IMG/VR virus record: IMGVR_UViG_3300033146_001628
Span: 1 to 45,216 of that record
DNA from: a virus
Strand: one strand, 5' to 3'
DNA: 45,216 nucleotides
Shown here one piece after another: positions 31,513 through 39,950 of this stretch. The notes below the pieces were generated by a model. It searched no databases. It saw nothing but the letters and a program-made list of their open reading frames with translations, and was not told where the DNA came from. The translations under genes and the position numbers were made by a program. Each line of letters begins with the position of its first letter. Position 1 is the stretch's first letter.

Positions 31513-31857
31513 ATGGACAAAGAAGAAACCAATACTAACGTTGATTTACACTTTACCTCAATGATCGTTGAGTATCTGGCATTGGCAATTAGCTTAAAGA
31601 CTGATTCCCCTGCTAAGGATTATAGAAAGGCCAATGAATTGTCTTGGCATTTAGCTACATTCCTAAGTGCTGACCTTTACAGAAGGATTTTGAAGGCAAT
31701 AATTAAGCCTAACGAATTTTTAAATCCTTTAACAATTGTTATGGAACTCAAAAATATGAATGATGGTTCTGAGAAAAACCCATTGAAAGAAGGCGAAATA
31801 GCCCATCACGCACCGAATATAGGAATAAAAAATGGAAAGCTAACATGTGATTTTTAA
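31513..31857 (+). CDS. Unknown small protein
   Basis: This 114-residue protein has an AAAGGAG site. A helical core is followed by a charged C-terminus with two His. No motif is identified. Confidence 0.55.
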   Translation: MDKEETNTNVDLHFTSMIVEYLALAISLKTDSPAKDYRKANELSWHLATFLSADLYRRILKAIIKPNEFLNPLTIVMELKNMNDGSEKNPLKEGEIAHHAPNIGIKNGKLTCDF

Positions 31858-31861
31858 ATAA

Positions 31862-32119
31862 AAAAGATACAAGATAATAATTACTGAGAAGTGTTTTGAG
31901 ACTAAGTTAATCGGTAAAGATTGGGAAAAGAATGGACAAAAACAACAAATAAGAGATGAACGATTATTAAATGGCGAAGAGCCAGAACCTTATATTGTTG
32001 ACACCTATGGGTACACACCAGAAATAGAAAAACAAGTTGAAGTCGAAAGAGAAATATACATGCAAGATACAAAAGGATTAGACTTAAAGACTGTAATCAA
32101 AGCCATTAATGGGTTTTAA
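31862..32119 (+). CDS. ORF without a normal start codon
   Basis: This is an 85-residue open frame beginning Lys-Arg-Tyr-Lys-Ile-Ile-Ile-Thr-Glu and containing Tyr-Gly-Tyr-Thr-Pro-Glu-Ile and an end Val-Ile-Lys-Ala-Ile-Asn-Gly-Phe, a pattern seen in phage proteins that normally start Met-Tyr-Lys. Here no ATG, GTG or TTG precedes Lys; ATA at 31874 or ATT at 31880 are the only near-start options. The gene has either lost its start or uses a rare one. Confidence 0.45.
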   Translation, partial: KRYKIIITEKCFETKLIGKDWEKNGQKQQIRDERLLNGEEPEPYIVDTYGYTPEIEKQVEVEREIYMQDTKGLDLKTVIKAINGF

Positions 32120-32153
32120 GAGAGAATCATAAATAAGTAAAAAGGAGAAAGCT

Positions 32154-32453
32154 ATGAAGGAAAAAACATTAGAAAATTCAGATATTTCAAAAACACATAA
32201 AAATGTTCCTGACGTTAAAGTGGTTGGCAATGGAGACATGTTTAAACTCTTGAGCAAAGCCTCCAGCAAAGAAGAAGGCTGGATGAAAAGTACGAAGGCA
32301 ATGCAAACTCCTGTAGGTTGTGTGATACAAGTAACAACACAACAAAGAAATAGTGATGCAACCTATTCTCTTGCGGAGGCCTTGACCTTTGTTCCCGGAG
32401 TGGAGATAGTCGAAGACGAAAACAACGGAAGAAAACTTACTGTGGTTGGATAA
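32154..32453 (+). CDS. Unknown small protein
   Basis: This 99-residue protein has an AAAAAGGAG site. It is Lys/Ser-rich at the start, then beta-type with Gly-Cys-Val-Ile-Gln-Val-Thr-Thr-Gln. The layout resembles small phage proteins with a conserved Gly-Cys-Val core, but no function is known to me. Confidence 0.55.
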   Translation: MKEKTLENSDISKTHKNVPDVKVVGNGDMFKLLSKASSKEEGWMKSTKAMQTPVGCVIQVTTQQRNSDATYSLAEALTFVPGVEIVEDENNGRKLTVVG

Positions 32454-32461
32454 TTGTTACG

Positions 32462-32487
32462 TAGTGGGATGTTTCAACACCCCACTA
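32462..32487 (+). terminator. Hairpin, weak terminator
   Basis: TAGTGGG and CCCACTA form a 7-bp stem with a 12-base loop just after the gene at 32154. No T-run follows, so it is more likely processing or partial termination. Confidence 0.45.
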
Positions 32488-32507
32488 TAAAACGTGGAGG
32501 CTAACCA

Positions 32508-32825
32508 ATGCTAGACATATTATCAGGGATAGATCCAGAAAAGCTGGATAGTGACGAGATTGCTTTGATATTTGCAATAGATACTCTTTGCGATATGCAA
32601 AGGCGTAGTTTAATCCGTGGCCCAGATATTGTATTGAACCGAGGCTTAATCCGTGGCGTGGTAGAACAGCTCGTAGACTTAGGTAAGGAACCCCCAAAAG
32701 AAGCAGTTCAATGGGCTGCTAAGAGTTTAATTGTGCATGTTAATGGTGCAGGAGGAATTGACCAATTCTTAGATGGATCTTATTTGAATCTATTGCCAAA
32801 GAAAAAAAGAAATAAGTTAAGGTAA
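32508..32825 (+). CDS. Unknown small protein
   Basis: This 105-residue helical protein has a GGAGG site. An Arg-Gly-Pro-Asp-Ile and Arg-Gly-Leu-Ile-Arg-Gly centre and a basic Lys-rich end are seen. It overlaps the next gene by one base. Confidence 0.55.
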   Translation: MLDILSGIDPEKLDSDEIALIFAIDTLCDMQRRSLIRGPDIVLNRGLIRGVVEQLVDLGKEPPKEAVQWAAKSLIVHVNGAGGIDQFLDGSYLNLLPKKKRNKLR

Positions 32826-33460
32826 TGGCAATAATCCCACCAACCAAATCCGATTTAGTAGAAGATAAACGCAACAATAGGAAATTAACATTTGAATATC
32901 CGTCAAAAGATGTTTCCGTAAACTTGCCTAAAACGGGTGAATATATACTTGCCCCGTCAATATGTTGGCCTAGATTCACGGGCAGCGGTTATGACGGCTA
33001 TTATGGTTGTTGTATGCTGGGAATAAAGAACGTTGAAGATGAAAAGATATACATCATAGAAGAAAGAATGTTCGAAACCATAGACAATATCATTGACGAT
33101 GAAAGTGGAGTGATGACTAAGCGAGGATTCTCTTCCTTTTGTGGCTATCTCAAAGACAAGTATTTATTCAACAGGTATTATTGCAGCAATGAGAAAGAGG
33201 TGTTCAGGCGTTATGCCCGGCAAGTCAAACAATCCAAGTTTATAACTGACCCCAAACCGAGAATGATGCACAGCCAGTATAAAAAATTTGAAAAGTGCCT
33301 CTCTGATATATATGAATTCTTAACCTTGGGTAAATTATTTTACAACAGGGATTCTGATTTATTTAAAATGATAACTACATTAAGGTATGAGGAAAAGAAG
33401 TTTCTGCCTCAGAGCATGGAGGCATTGAGTTATATTTTAATGGCTTTTGAGAAAGGATAA
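32825..33460 (+). CDS. Unknown protein
   Basis: This 211-residue protein has an AAGG site. The N-terminal half is beta-type with a Gly-Ser-Gly-Tyr-Asp-Gly-Tyr-Tyr-Gly segment and several Cys; the C-terminal half is helical and basic. Its position before the portal suggests a late or packaging role, not confirmed. Confidence 0.55.
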   Translation: MAIIPPTKSDLVEDKRNNRKLTFEYPSKDVSVNLPKTGEYILAPSICWPRFTGSGYDGYYGCCMLGIKNVEDEKIYIIEERMFETIDNIIDDESGVMTKRGFSSFCGYLKDKYLFNRYYCSNEKEVFRRYARQVKQSKFITDPKPRMMHSQYKKFEKCLSDIYEFLTLGKLFYNRDSDLFKMITTLRYEEKKFLPQSMEALSYILMAFEKG

Positions 33461-33556
33461 TCTTGTGGGAAAATGGAGAAGATATAAAATGTTGTCGAAA
33501 GCTATAGAACCACTTTGTTAGGGCTACCCGTAAAGGCCTGAATGGTGAAATAAGAA

Positions 33557-33727
33557 ATGAAAAAGATTAAACAAGACTGCCAGCATGATTATGAAAATCC
33601 TATTCACAAGGGTTGGGCTCATTATACTTGCCCAAAGTGCAAGAAAGATATAACTATGGATTTGGTGCTGTTATATGAATGTAATAATATAAGTGAATTT
33701 GAAGAAAAGTTTTTAAATAAAAAATAG
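33557..33727 (+). CDS. Small zinc-ribbon-like protein
   Basis: This is a 56-residue ORF with Cys-Gln-His near the start and Cys-Pro-Lys-Cys-Lys-Lys in the middle, a short metal-binding form. It has no strong ribosome site. It lies between unknown genes upstream of the portal. Confidence 0.5.
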   Translation: MKKIKQDCQHDYENPIHKGWAHYTCPKCKKDITMDLVLLYECNNISEFEEKFLNKK

Positions 33728-33729
33728 AT

Positions 33730-34044
33730 ATGAAAGAACAAATTTACTATAAAAAACCTGTAGTAGTTGAAGCAATGCAAGTCAATAAGGATAACATACA
33801 TCATTTAATATCTTGGGCTAATAAAAATAACCATCCTTTATCAAGTTCTATAGTGCTGCCAACTCATGGAGGTATAAATCTTAGATTGGAGTCTGAAAAT
33901 AAATTTGTTCCATTTGGTGATTATGTAGTTAAAGATGTTAAAGGCTGCTACAGTGTAAATGAAAGTTCATTTAAAACTGATTATGATTTATTAGATAAAC
34001 CTTTCCCACCAAAAAATGATTGGTTTTTAAATAAAAACATTTGA
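33730..34044 (+). CDS. Small phage protein (PGDYIVKG-like)
   Basis: This is a 104-residue protein with Pro-Phe-Gly-Asp-Tyr-Val-Val-Lys-Asp-Val-Lys-Gly near residues 61-72, typical of a widespread small phage protein of unknown role whose motif is Pro-Gly-Asp-Tyr-Ile-Val-Lys-Gly. The N-terminal Pro-Val-Val-Val-Glu-Ala-Met-Gln also fits. Confidence 0.65.
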   Translation: MKEQIYYKKPVVVEAMQVNKDNIHHLISWANKNNHPLSSSIVLPTHGGINLRLESENKFVPFGDYVVKDVKGCYSVNESSFKTDYDLLDKPFPPKNDWFLNKNI

Positions 34045-34081
34045 CAACTTAGATTTTTAGTGCTCTTATCTACTTATTGCC

Positions 34082-34104
34082 AGAGGGTTTATGCTCAACC
34101 CTTT
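34082..34104 (+). promoter_or_regulatory. Hairpin directly before portal start
   Basis: AGAGGGTT pairs with AACCCTTT (one G-T pair) around a 7-base loop, followed by T residues that run into the ATG at 34107. No other ribosome site is visible, so the stem either attenuates transcription or controls portal translation. Confidence 0.5.
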
Positions 34105-34106
34105 TT

Positions 34107-36347
34107 ATGAGTAGTAATACGAAATACAAAAGCCTTTCAGATTATGTTGCATCAACTCTTAACGATTGGTACAACAACCGCCTTAGAATCCAGCATAAAT
34201 GGGAAAGAAATTATCGCCTTTATAATGGCTTAGATATTGATGTTTGGAAACGTCATGAAGCCGATCACACAAGCAGCCACGGATTCAATGAGGGTTATGG
34301 TTCCGTAACCACAAAAGAAAACGAAGAAGAAGAAAGAAACTGGAGATCCAGAACGTTTATCAAGGCCTTAAAGCAGAAAACCGTTTCGGCTTTTTCTCAG
34401 GTAGTTGATATCGTATTACAAAATGGTCGTATGCCTTATGCGTTAAAGACAAAAGGAGAACTCGAATATTCTCCAACTCCTCAACCACCTGCACAGATTG
34501 CTCCCGAAATACAACAAAAGATCCAGCAATTACCCCCAGACCAACAACAAATGGCTATGGCATTAGTTCAAGAACAAATGCAGAAAGTGGCTAAAAAGGA
34601 TCTTGAGGGTAAAATGGAAAAATCACGAATTGCAATGGAGAAAAGAATTGGGGATCAACTCACAGAGTCTAAGGCAAATATAGAGATGGCTAAGTCTTGT
34701 CTTTCGTTACCTCTGTATGGTGAGTCCATTTTAAAGAAAATAATTAAATTAGTTCCTAAAAAGGCTTATAAGAATGAAGTTACAGATGATGGAACTGAGG
34801 TATCTATAGTGGTGCATAAAACGAAAAAGGTTCCAGGTATAGTCCATGTTCCTGTATGGGATATATTTAGGGACTTGGAAGCCGATGATATCCAAGACGG
34901 CAAAGGAATTATTCACAGGACATTGTGGGAACCCTATGACCTATGGCTTAAACTCGATAATCCAAACTATATAAAAGAAAACGTACAAGAAGCTATTGAT
35001 AAATATAAGGATTCTGGAGATTCAGAATGCTTTAAAGATTATCATTACATCACAGATATTAATTCCTACCAGCCTAAATTTAGAAGAATAAATCAAAAAG
35101 AAAATATACTCCATTATGTCGAATACTGGGGAAGAGTTCCCAAGGAATTAGCTCTGCAGTTTGAGGCTGAGATAGATGAGAAAAGTGAAAAGTCTTACGA
35201 GATAATACTTAGAAACTCTAAAAAGGTTGATGAATTAGCTACAAGCGGCAATGAGGTAGAGGTAGTTCTGGGAATGATAGGAGATATTATTATTTCTTAC
35301 GAAAGGACTAGAGCAGAAGACAGACCCTTTATGCGTGCTGTATGGGAATGGAACCCAGATGAGCCATACGGCATAGGAGTAGCAGACAATACAGAAGATG
35401 ACCAAATATTATTAAATGGTGCGACACGGGCATTTGAGGATAATAAGAAATTATCTAGCAATATAGGTTTTGCTGTCCGAACAGATAAAGTTGGCAAGTT
35501 ACCCAAAGATTTAACTCCGGGATTCAGGATACAAGTCGATGAGGACGAGGATATAAGACGAGCCTTTATGCCTTTGACGATACCAGACGTAGGCGAATCC
35601 CTGATGTCAGTCATTAACTTGGCAAGCCGATTTATGGAAGAGGATAGCCTAATTCCTAGAATCACACAAGGCATGGCAGAAAATGTTCCCGGAACAGCTT
35701 TTGCAGCCGCCCAGCAAATTGATAAGGCTGGTAAATATATGGCCGCGGTAATACAGAATATAGATAGTGGGCAGATTGAACCCACCATAAGTTGGTATTA
35801 TGAGTTCAATATGCGAGACCCCGAAGTCAAAGCCAAATCAGATTTAGTAGTCGTTCCTGAAGGATTCAAGGTTTATAAAGAAAGAATTCAAGCGCTTAGC
35901 CAATTCAATTCTTATGTATCTTTTGTTATGAATAATCCCTTATCTGCTTCTCAGATTGATATAAGAAAAACAATTGAGGAGTATGGAAGAATCTTAGATA
36001 TTGATTATACATATCTACTCAAGCCCATAGAACAAGTCACAGAAGAGGCTCAGGCACAAGCCAAACAACAACAGGCTTTAGCTGCCGCTGGTGCACAGAA
36101 AGAAAGAGTTGAACTTGAAAACAAAATGGCAGATACATTGAAAAAGCAAACCGATGCCAAAAAGAACCTCAATGATATAAAAGTAGATAACGCAGAAACC
36201 ATATCGCAAATAGAAAAAAATAAAAATGATATGGCGGTTACCACAGAAGAAATGATACAAAAAAGACAGAAGGAACAGGCTATATTGACACCGAGAGCAC
36301 CAACTGTTCCATCATTGCAGCAAATGCTAGAAAGAGATGTTGGATGA
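34107..36347 (+). CDS. Portal protein
   Basis: This is a 746-residue protein. It begins with a Leu-Asn-Asp-Trp-Tyr-Asn-Asn-Arg-Leu helix and a long Tyr-Arg-Leu-Tyr-Asn-Gly-Leu segment, typical of P22/podovirus portals. A Gln/Pro-rich loop lies at about 130-165, the core at about 170-600, and a helical Lys/Glu/Gln-rich C-terminus with coiled coil. It forms the DNA-entry ring with TerL and the adaptors. ATG at 34107 is chosen over TTG at 34077, which sits before the hairpin. Confidence 0.75.
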   Translation: MSSNTKYKSLSDYVASTLNDWYNNRLRIQHKWERNYRLYNGLDIDVWKRHEADHTSSHGFNEGYGSVTTKENEEEERNWRSRTFIKALKQKTVSAFSQVVDIVLQNGRMPYALKTKGELEYSPTPQPPAQIAPEIQQKIQQLPPDQQQMAMALVQEQMQKVAKKDLEGKMEKSRIAMEKRIGDQLTESKANIEMAKSCLSLPLYGESILKKIIKLVPKKAYKNEVTDDGTEVSIVVHKTKKVPGIVHVPVWDIFRDLEADDIQDGKGIIHRTLWEPYDLWLKLDNPNYIKENVQEAIDKYKDSGDSECFKDYHYITDINSYQPKFRRINQKENILHYVEYWGRVPKELALQFEAEIDEKSEKSYEIILRNSKKVDELATSGNEVEVVLGMIGDIIISYERTRAEDRPFMRAVWEWNPDEPYGIGVADNTEDDQILLNGATRAFEDNKKLSSNIGFAVRTDKVGKLPKDLTPGFRIQVDEDEDIRRAFMPLTIPDVGESLMSVINLASRFMEEDSLIPRITQGMAENVPGTAFAAAQQIDKAGKYMAAVIQNIDSGQIEPTISWYYEFNMRDPEVKAKSDLVVVPEGFKVYKERIQALSQFNSYVSFVMNNPLSASQIDIRKTIEEYGRILDIDYTYLLKPIEQVTEEAQAQAKQQQALAAAGAQKERVELENKMADTLKKQTDAKKNLNDIKVDNAETISQIEKNKNDMAVTTEEMIQKRQKEQAILTPRAPTVPSLQQMLERDVG

Positions 36348-36607
36348 AAGTTGACTTAACAAAGGTATTTGAAAACAGAGAAAAAGCTTTAGTTTTGTCA
36401 AGGATGTTAGTTGTAGATGGGTGGAATATTTACATAAAGATATTAGAATACATGCTTGACAAGGCCAGATACGATTACGAAAATAAACCTGAAATCAATG
36501 ATACAATATATCAACGTGATTGGAGATATAAAATTGGATACTTACAGGCAATTAAAGATGTTCTAAGCATACCAGAAGCAACGGTAAAACTTGCTAAAGA
36601 GCAATAA
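36344..36607 (+). CDS. Unknown small protein
   Basis: This 87-residue protein overlaps the portal by four bases. It is helical with a Trp-rich centre and Lys-Val-Phe-Glu-Asn-Arg near the start. It may be a portal-associated or injection accessory; no family is recognised. Confidence 0.55.
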   Translation: MKVDLTKVFENREKALVLSRMLVVDGWNIYIKILEYMLDKARYDYENKPEINDTIYQRDWRYKIGYLQAIKDVLSIPEATVKLAKEQ

Positions 36608-36622
36608 TAATAAGGAGATAAT

Positions 36623-37648
36623 ATGGACAATAATGTAATAGACAAGACTATAGATGCAGTCTTGGAAGAAGATAAGCAAGCCGCGACTTCAGAAGGTAAT
36701 GATTTTATGGCTGGATTAATGATGGATGATGAAGAAAGCACCACAAGCAAAGAGCCAAAAAAGAAAGAATCTAAGAAAGTAGAAAAAAAGGGAGAGGAGC
36801 AAGTTGACAATGATAAAAAAGAAGGAGATACGGCAGAGGTTATTGACAATGATAAAAAGACTGACAAAGTCGAAGACACTCCTAAAGCAACACCATCAGC
36901 CATGGAAGAGCTTAATAAAAGAGCCGACCAGATAAGAAAAGAACACGAGGAAGAACTTCTTAAATTAACAGACAAATCTAAAGAAAATAGTGGAGATGGT
37001 CAAAAAGCCAGTGACAACATTGATAAAAAGAATTTCATGCAGGCTTTGGAAGAACTTGATATGTCGGATGTAATGATTGATTCTGATGGGAATAAGAAAT
37101 CATTTAAAGATATTAAAGAAGATTTCCCGGAAGTTGTTCAGGTTGCAGCGGCCTTAAATCATAAGATGACAAAAGCTGAGATAAAGTCTTTAGTTGAGTC
37201 AGGGAGCCTGATAACAAAAAAACAATACAATGATGATGTCAATTACTTGGCCACCGAACTTGCTAACCTCAAGTTTGCATCAAAACTGCGTGATTTTCAC
37301 AATGATGCGTTTAAGATCATAGACACTCAGGAATACAAAGAATGGGCTGACAAACAGGAGCCCATGATTAAAAAGCTTTATACATCAAGTGACCCTAGAG
37401 ATGCAGCAAAAGTTTTAGATGCTTATAAAGAGTATACAAAGGCTTCCCTAGATGCAGAAGAGAAAAAGAGAAAAGAAGCCGATATAAAAGCTAACGCAGA
37501 TAAAGAAAACAAGCATCAGGATAAAATACATGGTAGTTCCGCGAGAACAAGTCATGGTCCATCGCTATCAGAATTAACAGGAGGAGAAAAACAAGAATCT
37601 GACAACCCTGCTAATTTTGCATCGGCGTTATATAGTGATGATGATTAA
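36623..37648 (+). CDS. Scaffold protein
   Basis: This is a 341-residue protein with an AAGGAG site. A strongly acidic/basic charged N-terminal 120 residues (Glu/Lys/Asp with few hydrophobics) is followed by a helical middle and a Lys-rich C-terminus. This low-complexity charged layout immediately upstream of the capsid gene is typical of podovirus scaffolds, which guide procapsid assembly and leave before DNA packaging. Confidence 0.65.
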   Translation: MDNNVIDKTIDAVLEEDKQAATSEGNDFMAGLMMDDEESTTSKEPKKKESKKVEKKGEEQVDNDKKEGDTAEVIDNDKKTDKVEDTPKATPSAMEELNKRADQIRKEHEEELLKLTDKSKENSGDGQKASDNIDKKNFMQALEELDMSDVMIDSDGNKKSFKDIKEDFPEVVQVAAALNHKMTKAEIKSLVESGSLITKKQYNDDVNYLATELANLKFASKLRDFHNDAFKIIDTQEYKEWADKQEPMIKKLYTSSDPRDAAKVLDAYKEYTKASLDAEEKKRKEADIKANADKENKHQDKIHGSSARTSHGPSLSELTGGEKQESDNPANFASALYSDDD

Positions 37649-37650
37649 TA

Positions 37651-38001
37651 ATGCAAAGAATTAATAAGATGTTTTTCAATACCTTTTTTAGAGGAAAAAA
37701 AATCTCTATGAGAGGAACAAAGCTTTATAAGTGCTCAAAGTGTAGCAGAGTTGCTTTTAAAGGACGTTTAACGGTTGGAAGTAGAATTGAATTTATGTGC
37801 TTGTATCATCCCGCACATGAGAAAACCTGCAAACATATAAATGTCTTTGGTGAAAAGAACGAAAAGAATTTTAAAAAATGTATAGACTATAGATGTCCAA
37901 TATGTGATAAATTATTATTTAAAGGACATTTAGAAAGAGGTTCCTTAACAGGAATCAAGTGCTACAAGTGTGGCAATATGACCATGATGGAATGGTTATA
38001 A
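37651..38001 (+). CDS. Tandem Com-like zinc-ribbon protein
   Basis: This is a 116-residue protein with two similar halves: Lys-Cys-Ser-Lys-Cys with Ala-Phe-Lys-Gly, then Arg-Cys-Pro-Ile-Cys-Asp-Lys-Leu-Leu-Phe-Lys-Gly and Ile-Lys-Cys-Tyr-Lys-Cys-Gly. The second half matches the pattern of phage Mu Com, a zinc-binding RNA protein that controls mom translation. It sits between scaffold and capsid, directly before a hairpin leader, so a translational regulator of late genes is plausible. Confidence 0.6.
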   Translation: MQRINKMFFNTFFRGKKISMRGTKLYKCSKCSRVAFKGRLTVGSRIEFMCLYHPAHEKTCKHINVFGEKNEKNFKKCIDYRCPICDKLLFKGHLERGSLTGIKCYKCGNMTMMEWL

Positions 38002-38019
38002 TAATAAAATAGTATTTAG

Positions 38020-38048
38020 AGCCAGAAGGTAACATTTCTCCTCAGAGC
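38020..38048 (+). promoter_or_regulatory. Leader hairpin, copy 2, before capsid gene
   Basis: This is the partner of the element at 2848. TCTCCT at 38037-38042 could pair either with AGG in its own stem or with the capsid gene ribosome site AGGAGA at 38064-38069, so it could act as a translation switch. The Com-like gene ends 19 bases upstream. Confidence 0.6.
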
Positions 38049-38076
38049 CATTAAAGGTATAAAAGGAGATGCTATC

Positions 38077-39114
38077 ATGCTAAATACAACTAATGATATA
38101 TCCGCTAGAACCAATGGGTACGCCACTAAGAGTTTATTGAAACGTGGTGCTATTCTAAACATCCTAGGGAGATTCGGACAAGTAGATCCTCAGGGTTATA
38201 AGAACACCACAGTTAGACGGTATCGCCGATATGAGAGTTTGGCACCAGCCATTGCTCCATTGGCTGAGGGTGTAACTCCTCCGGGCAAAAAGCTGTCATG
38301 GACTGATGTTATAATCAATCTTGAGCAGTACGGTGATTTTGTTAAAATTACTGATGTCGTGGCCGACACTCACGAAGATCCTATCCTAAATGAAGCAGTC
38401 AAGCTTATTGGTGAACAATGTGCTGAAACTGTTGAAATCATTAGATTCTACGTCTTGCGTGCAGGCTCCACGGTATATCGTGCTGGTAGTGTTGCTACAA
38501 GACTTCTTGTTAATGGAACCATCACAAAGGGAATGCTGGGAACAATTGACAGAGGATTCCATAGAGCAAAAGCTAGAATGATCAATGAACAGATCACAGC
38601 TAGTGCGTTAATTGCTACAGAGCCTTGTGAACAGGGTTGGATTGCTCTTTGTTCTACTGACCTTAACTGGGATGTAAGAAATATTGAAGGATTCAAAACT
38701 ACTGTAGAGTACTCACGTCAAACAGGTATTGTCGATGGTGAATTGGGTTCAGCTCAAAACTTTAGGTTTATATGCAATAGATTGTATGAACCATGGTTAA
38801 GTGCAGCAACAAGTGTTTCTAGCACAACTTGGTTGGCTAATGGTATTGCCCCTGCTGCTGCTGCAAACCCAGATGTTTATCCTATTCTTTTTGTAGCTGC
38901 TGATGCCTATGCATTAGTTCCTCTACAAGCCGATAAGAGAGACAAAATGGGTAAGAATGCACCTGTAAATCTAACTGTTAGAAATCCAGTGGCAACAACT
39001 GGTGATGAGTTGGGTCAACGCGGATTCGTCTCATGGAAAATGATGCAGGGAACAGGTATTCTAAATCAATCATGGCTTGCACGTGGTGAAGTTTGCGCCA
39101 CAGCAAATCCTTAA
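38077..39114 (+). CDS. Major capsid protein, N4-gp56 family
   Basis: This is a 345-residue protein with an AAAAGGAG site. The N-terminal Leu-Asn-Ile-Leu-Gly-Arg-Phe-Gly-Gln and Arg-Arg-Tyr-Glu-Ser-Leu (about 27-55), Leu-Ala-Glu-Gly-Val-Thr-Pro-Pro-Gly (62-70) and Leu-Glu-Gln-Tyr-Gly-Asp-Phe (82-88) match the N4-gp56-type fold. The C-terminal Gly-Trp-Ile-Ala-Leu and long beta/helix regions fit. It assembles the icosahedral head with the scaffold. Confidence 0.8.
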   Translation: MLNTTNDISARTNGYATKSLLKRGAILNILGRFGQVDPQGYKNTTVRRYRRYESLAPAIAPLAEGVTPPGKKLSWTDVIINLEQYGDFVKITDVVADTHEDPILNEAVKLIGEQCAETVEIIRFYVLRAGSTVYRAGSVATRLLVNGTITKGMLGTIDRGFHRAKARMINEQITASALIATEPCEQGWIALCSTDLNWDVRNIEGFKTTVEYSRQTGIVDGELGSAQNFRFICNRLYEPWLSAATSVSSTTWLANGIAPAAAANPDVYPILFVAADAYALVPLQADKRDKMGKNAPVNLTVRNPVATTGDELGQRGFVSWKMMQGTGILNQSWLARGEVCATANP

Positions 39115-39174
39115 TTGTTAGGCTTGAAAATTAGAAATAAGTTCTTAACAAAAAATTAAAAAAGGAGAATAGAA

Positions 39175-39849
39175 ATGCAATCAAGAATATCAAGAACATT
39201 TAATGGAACTGGCGCAGCCCTATATTTGGGTCTGGGTTTTGTACCTGACTGGGTGAAAATCCATAATATTGAAGACGCAAACTTTTGCGAGTTGCGTTAT
39301 TCAGTTAACAGTAGAGTTCCGGGACAAGTAGAAGGTGTACTTTACACTGACGGAGTTCCTTCTGCTTTGGCATATGGTGCTGGTGTAGCCCCGTATCGAG
39401 GTGGTGATTATCTGCCTTCTGGCGGAACAACTGTTTATCTCGTAGAAGATCCTGAAAGGGATAAAAGAGATGCAGGAATATTGGGAACTGTTAACAAATG
39501 GACATTGGACACAGCAGCTAACAGAACTGGTCACGTTGACGCTGGTGTTAATACCACATACGTTGGTGTTGGAAGTCGTATGCTTATCAAGCCTACTAAT
39601 ATTCCTGCATCTGCGCCTATATGGGTAACTGTATTGGCAATTACCAATGATGGTGATGCCGCTGATGAATTAACACTTAGTGAAGTTGTTCAAAGTGGAG
39701 ACGTGCTATTCATTTCAGGAATGTATGACATGATAGCTGCACCATCTGAGGCAATTATGCCAGCAGGAATTATCATCAATGAAACCGGAGCTTTAAATGT
39801 TAGTGGTGAATACTGCTACATTGAAGCCGGAATCTATGGTGATGAATAA
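39175..39849 (+). CDS. Capsid decoration or head fibre-like protein
   Basis: This is a 224-residue protein with an AAAAAAGGAG site, immediately after the capsid gene. It is beta-rich with many Gly, Val and Thr residues and no membrane or signal segment. Position suggests a head decoration protein; no family is recognised. Confidence 0.5.
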   Translation: MQSRISRTFNGTGAALYLGLGFVPDWVKIHNIEDANFCELRYSVNSRVPGQVEGVLYTDGVPSALAYGAGVAPYRGGDYLPSGGTTVYLVEDPERDKRDAGILGTVNKWTLDTAANRTGHVDAGVNTTYVGVGSRMLIKPTNIPASAPIWVTVLAITNDGDAADELTLSEVVQSGDVLFISGMYDMIAAPSEAIMPAGIIINETGALNVSGEYCYIEAGIYGDE

Positions 39850-39861
39850 TATATAGTTTTC

Positions 39862-39928
39862 AGGGCAGGGGTATATTTAAGAAATTTACCCTCTGGCGAT
39901 TGTAAAGTTCTATTACAACCCCTGCCCT
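39862..39928 (+). ncRNA. Large stem-loop element between head genes
   Basis: AGGGCAGGGGT (39862-39872) and ACCCCTGCCCT (39918-39928) are exact 11-bp complements enclosing 45 bases, inside which TGTAA and TTACA form a smaller hairpin. It precedes the AAAAGGAG site of the next gene and has no T-run. At about 67 bases it matches the size and plan of the element at 16991. Confidence 0.55.
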
Positions 39929-39950
39929 CTTAACAAACAAAAGGAGATAC

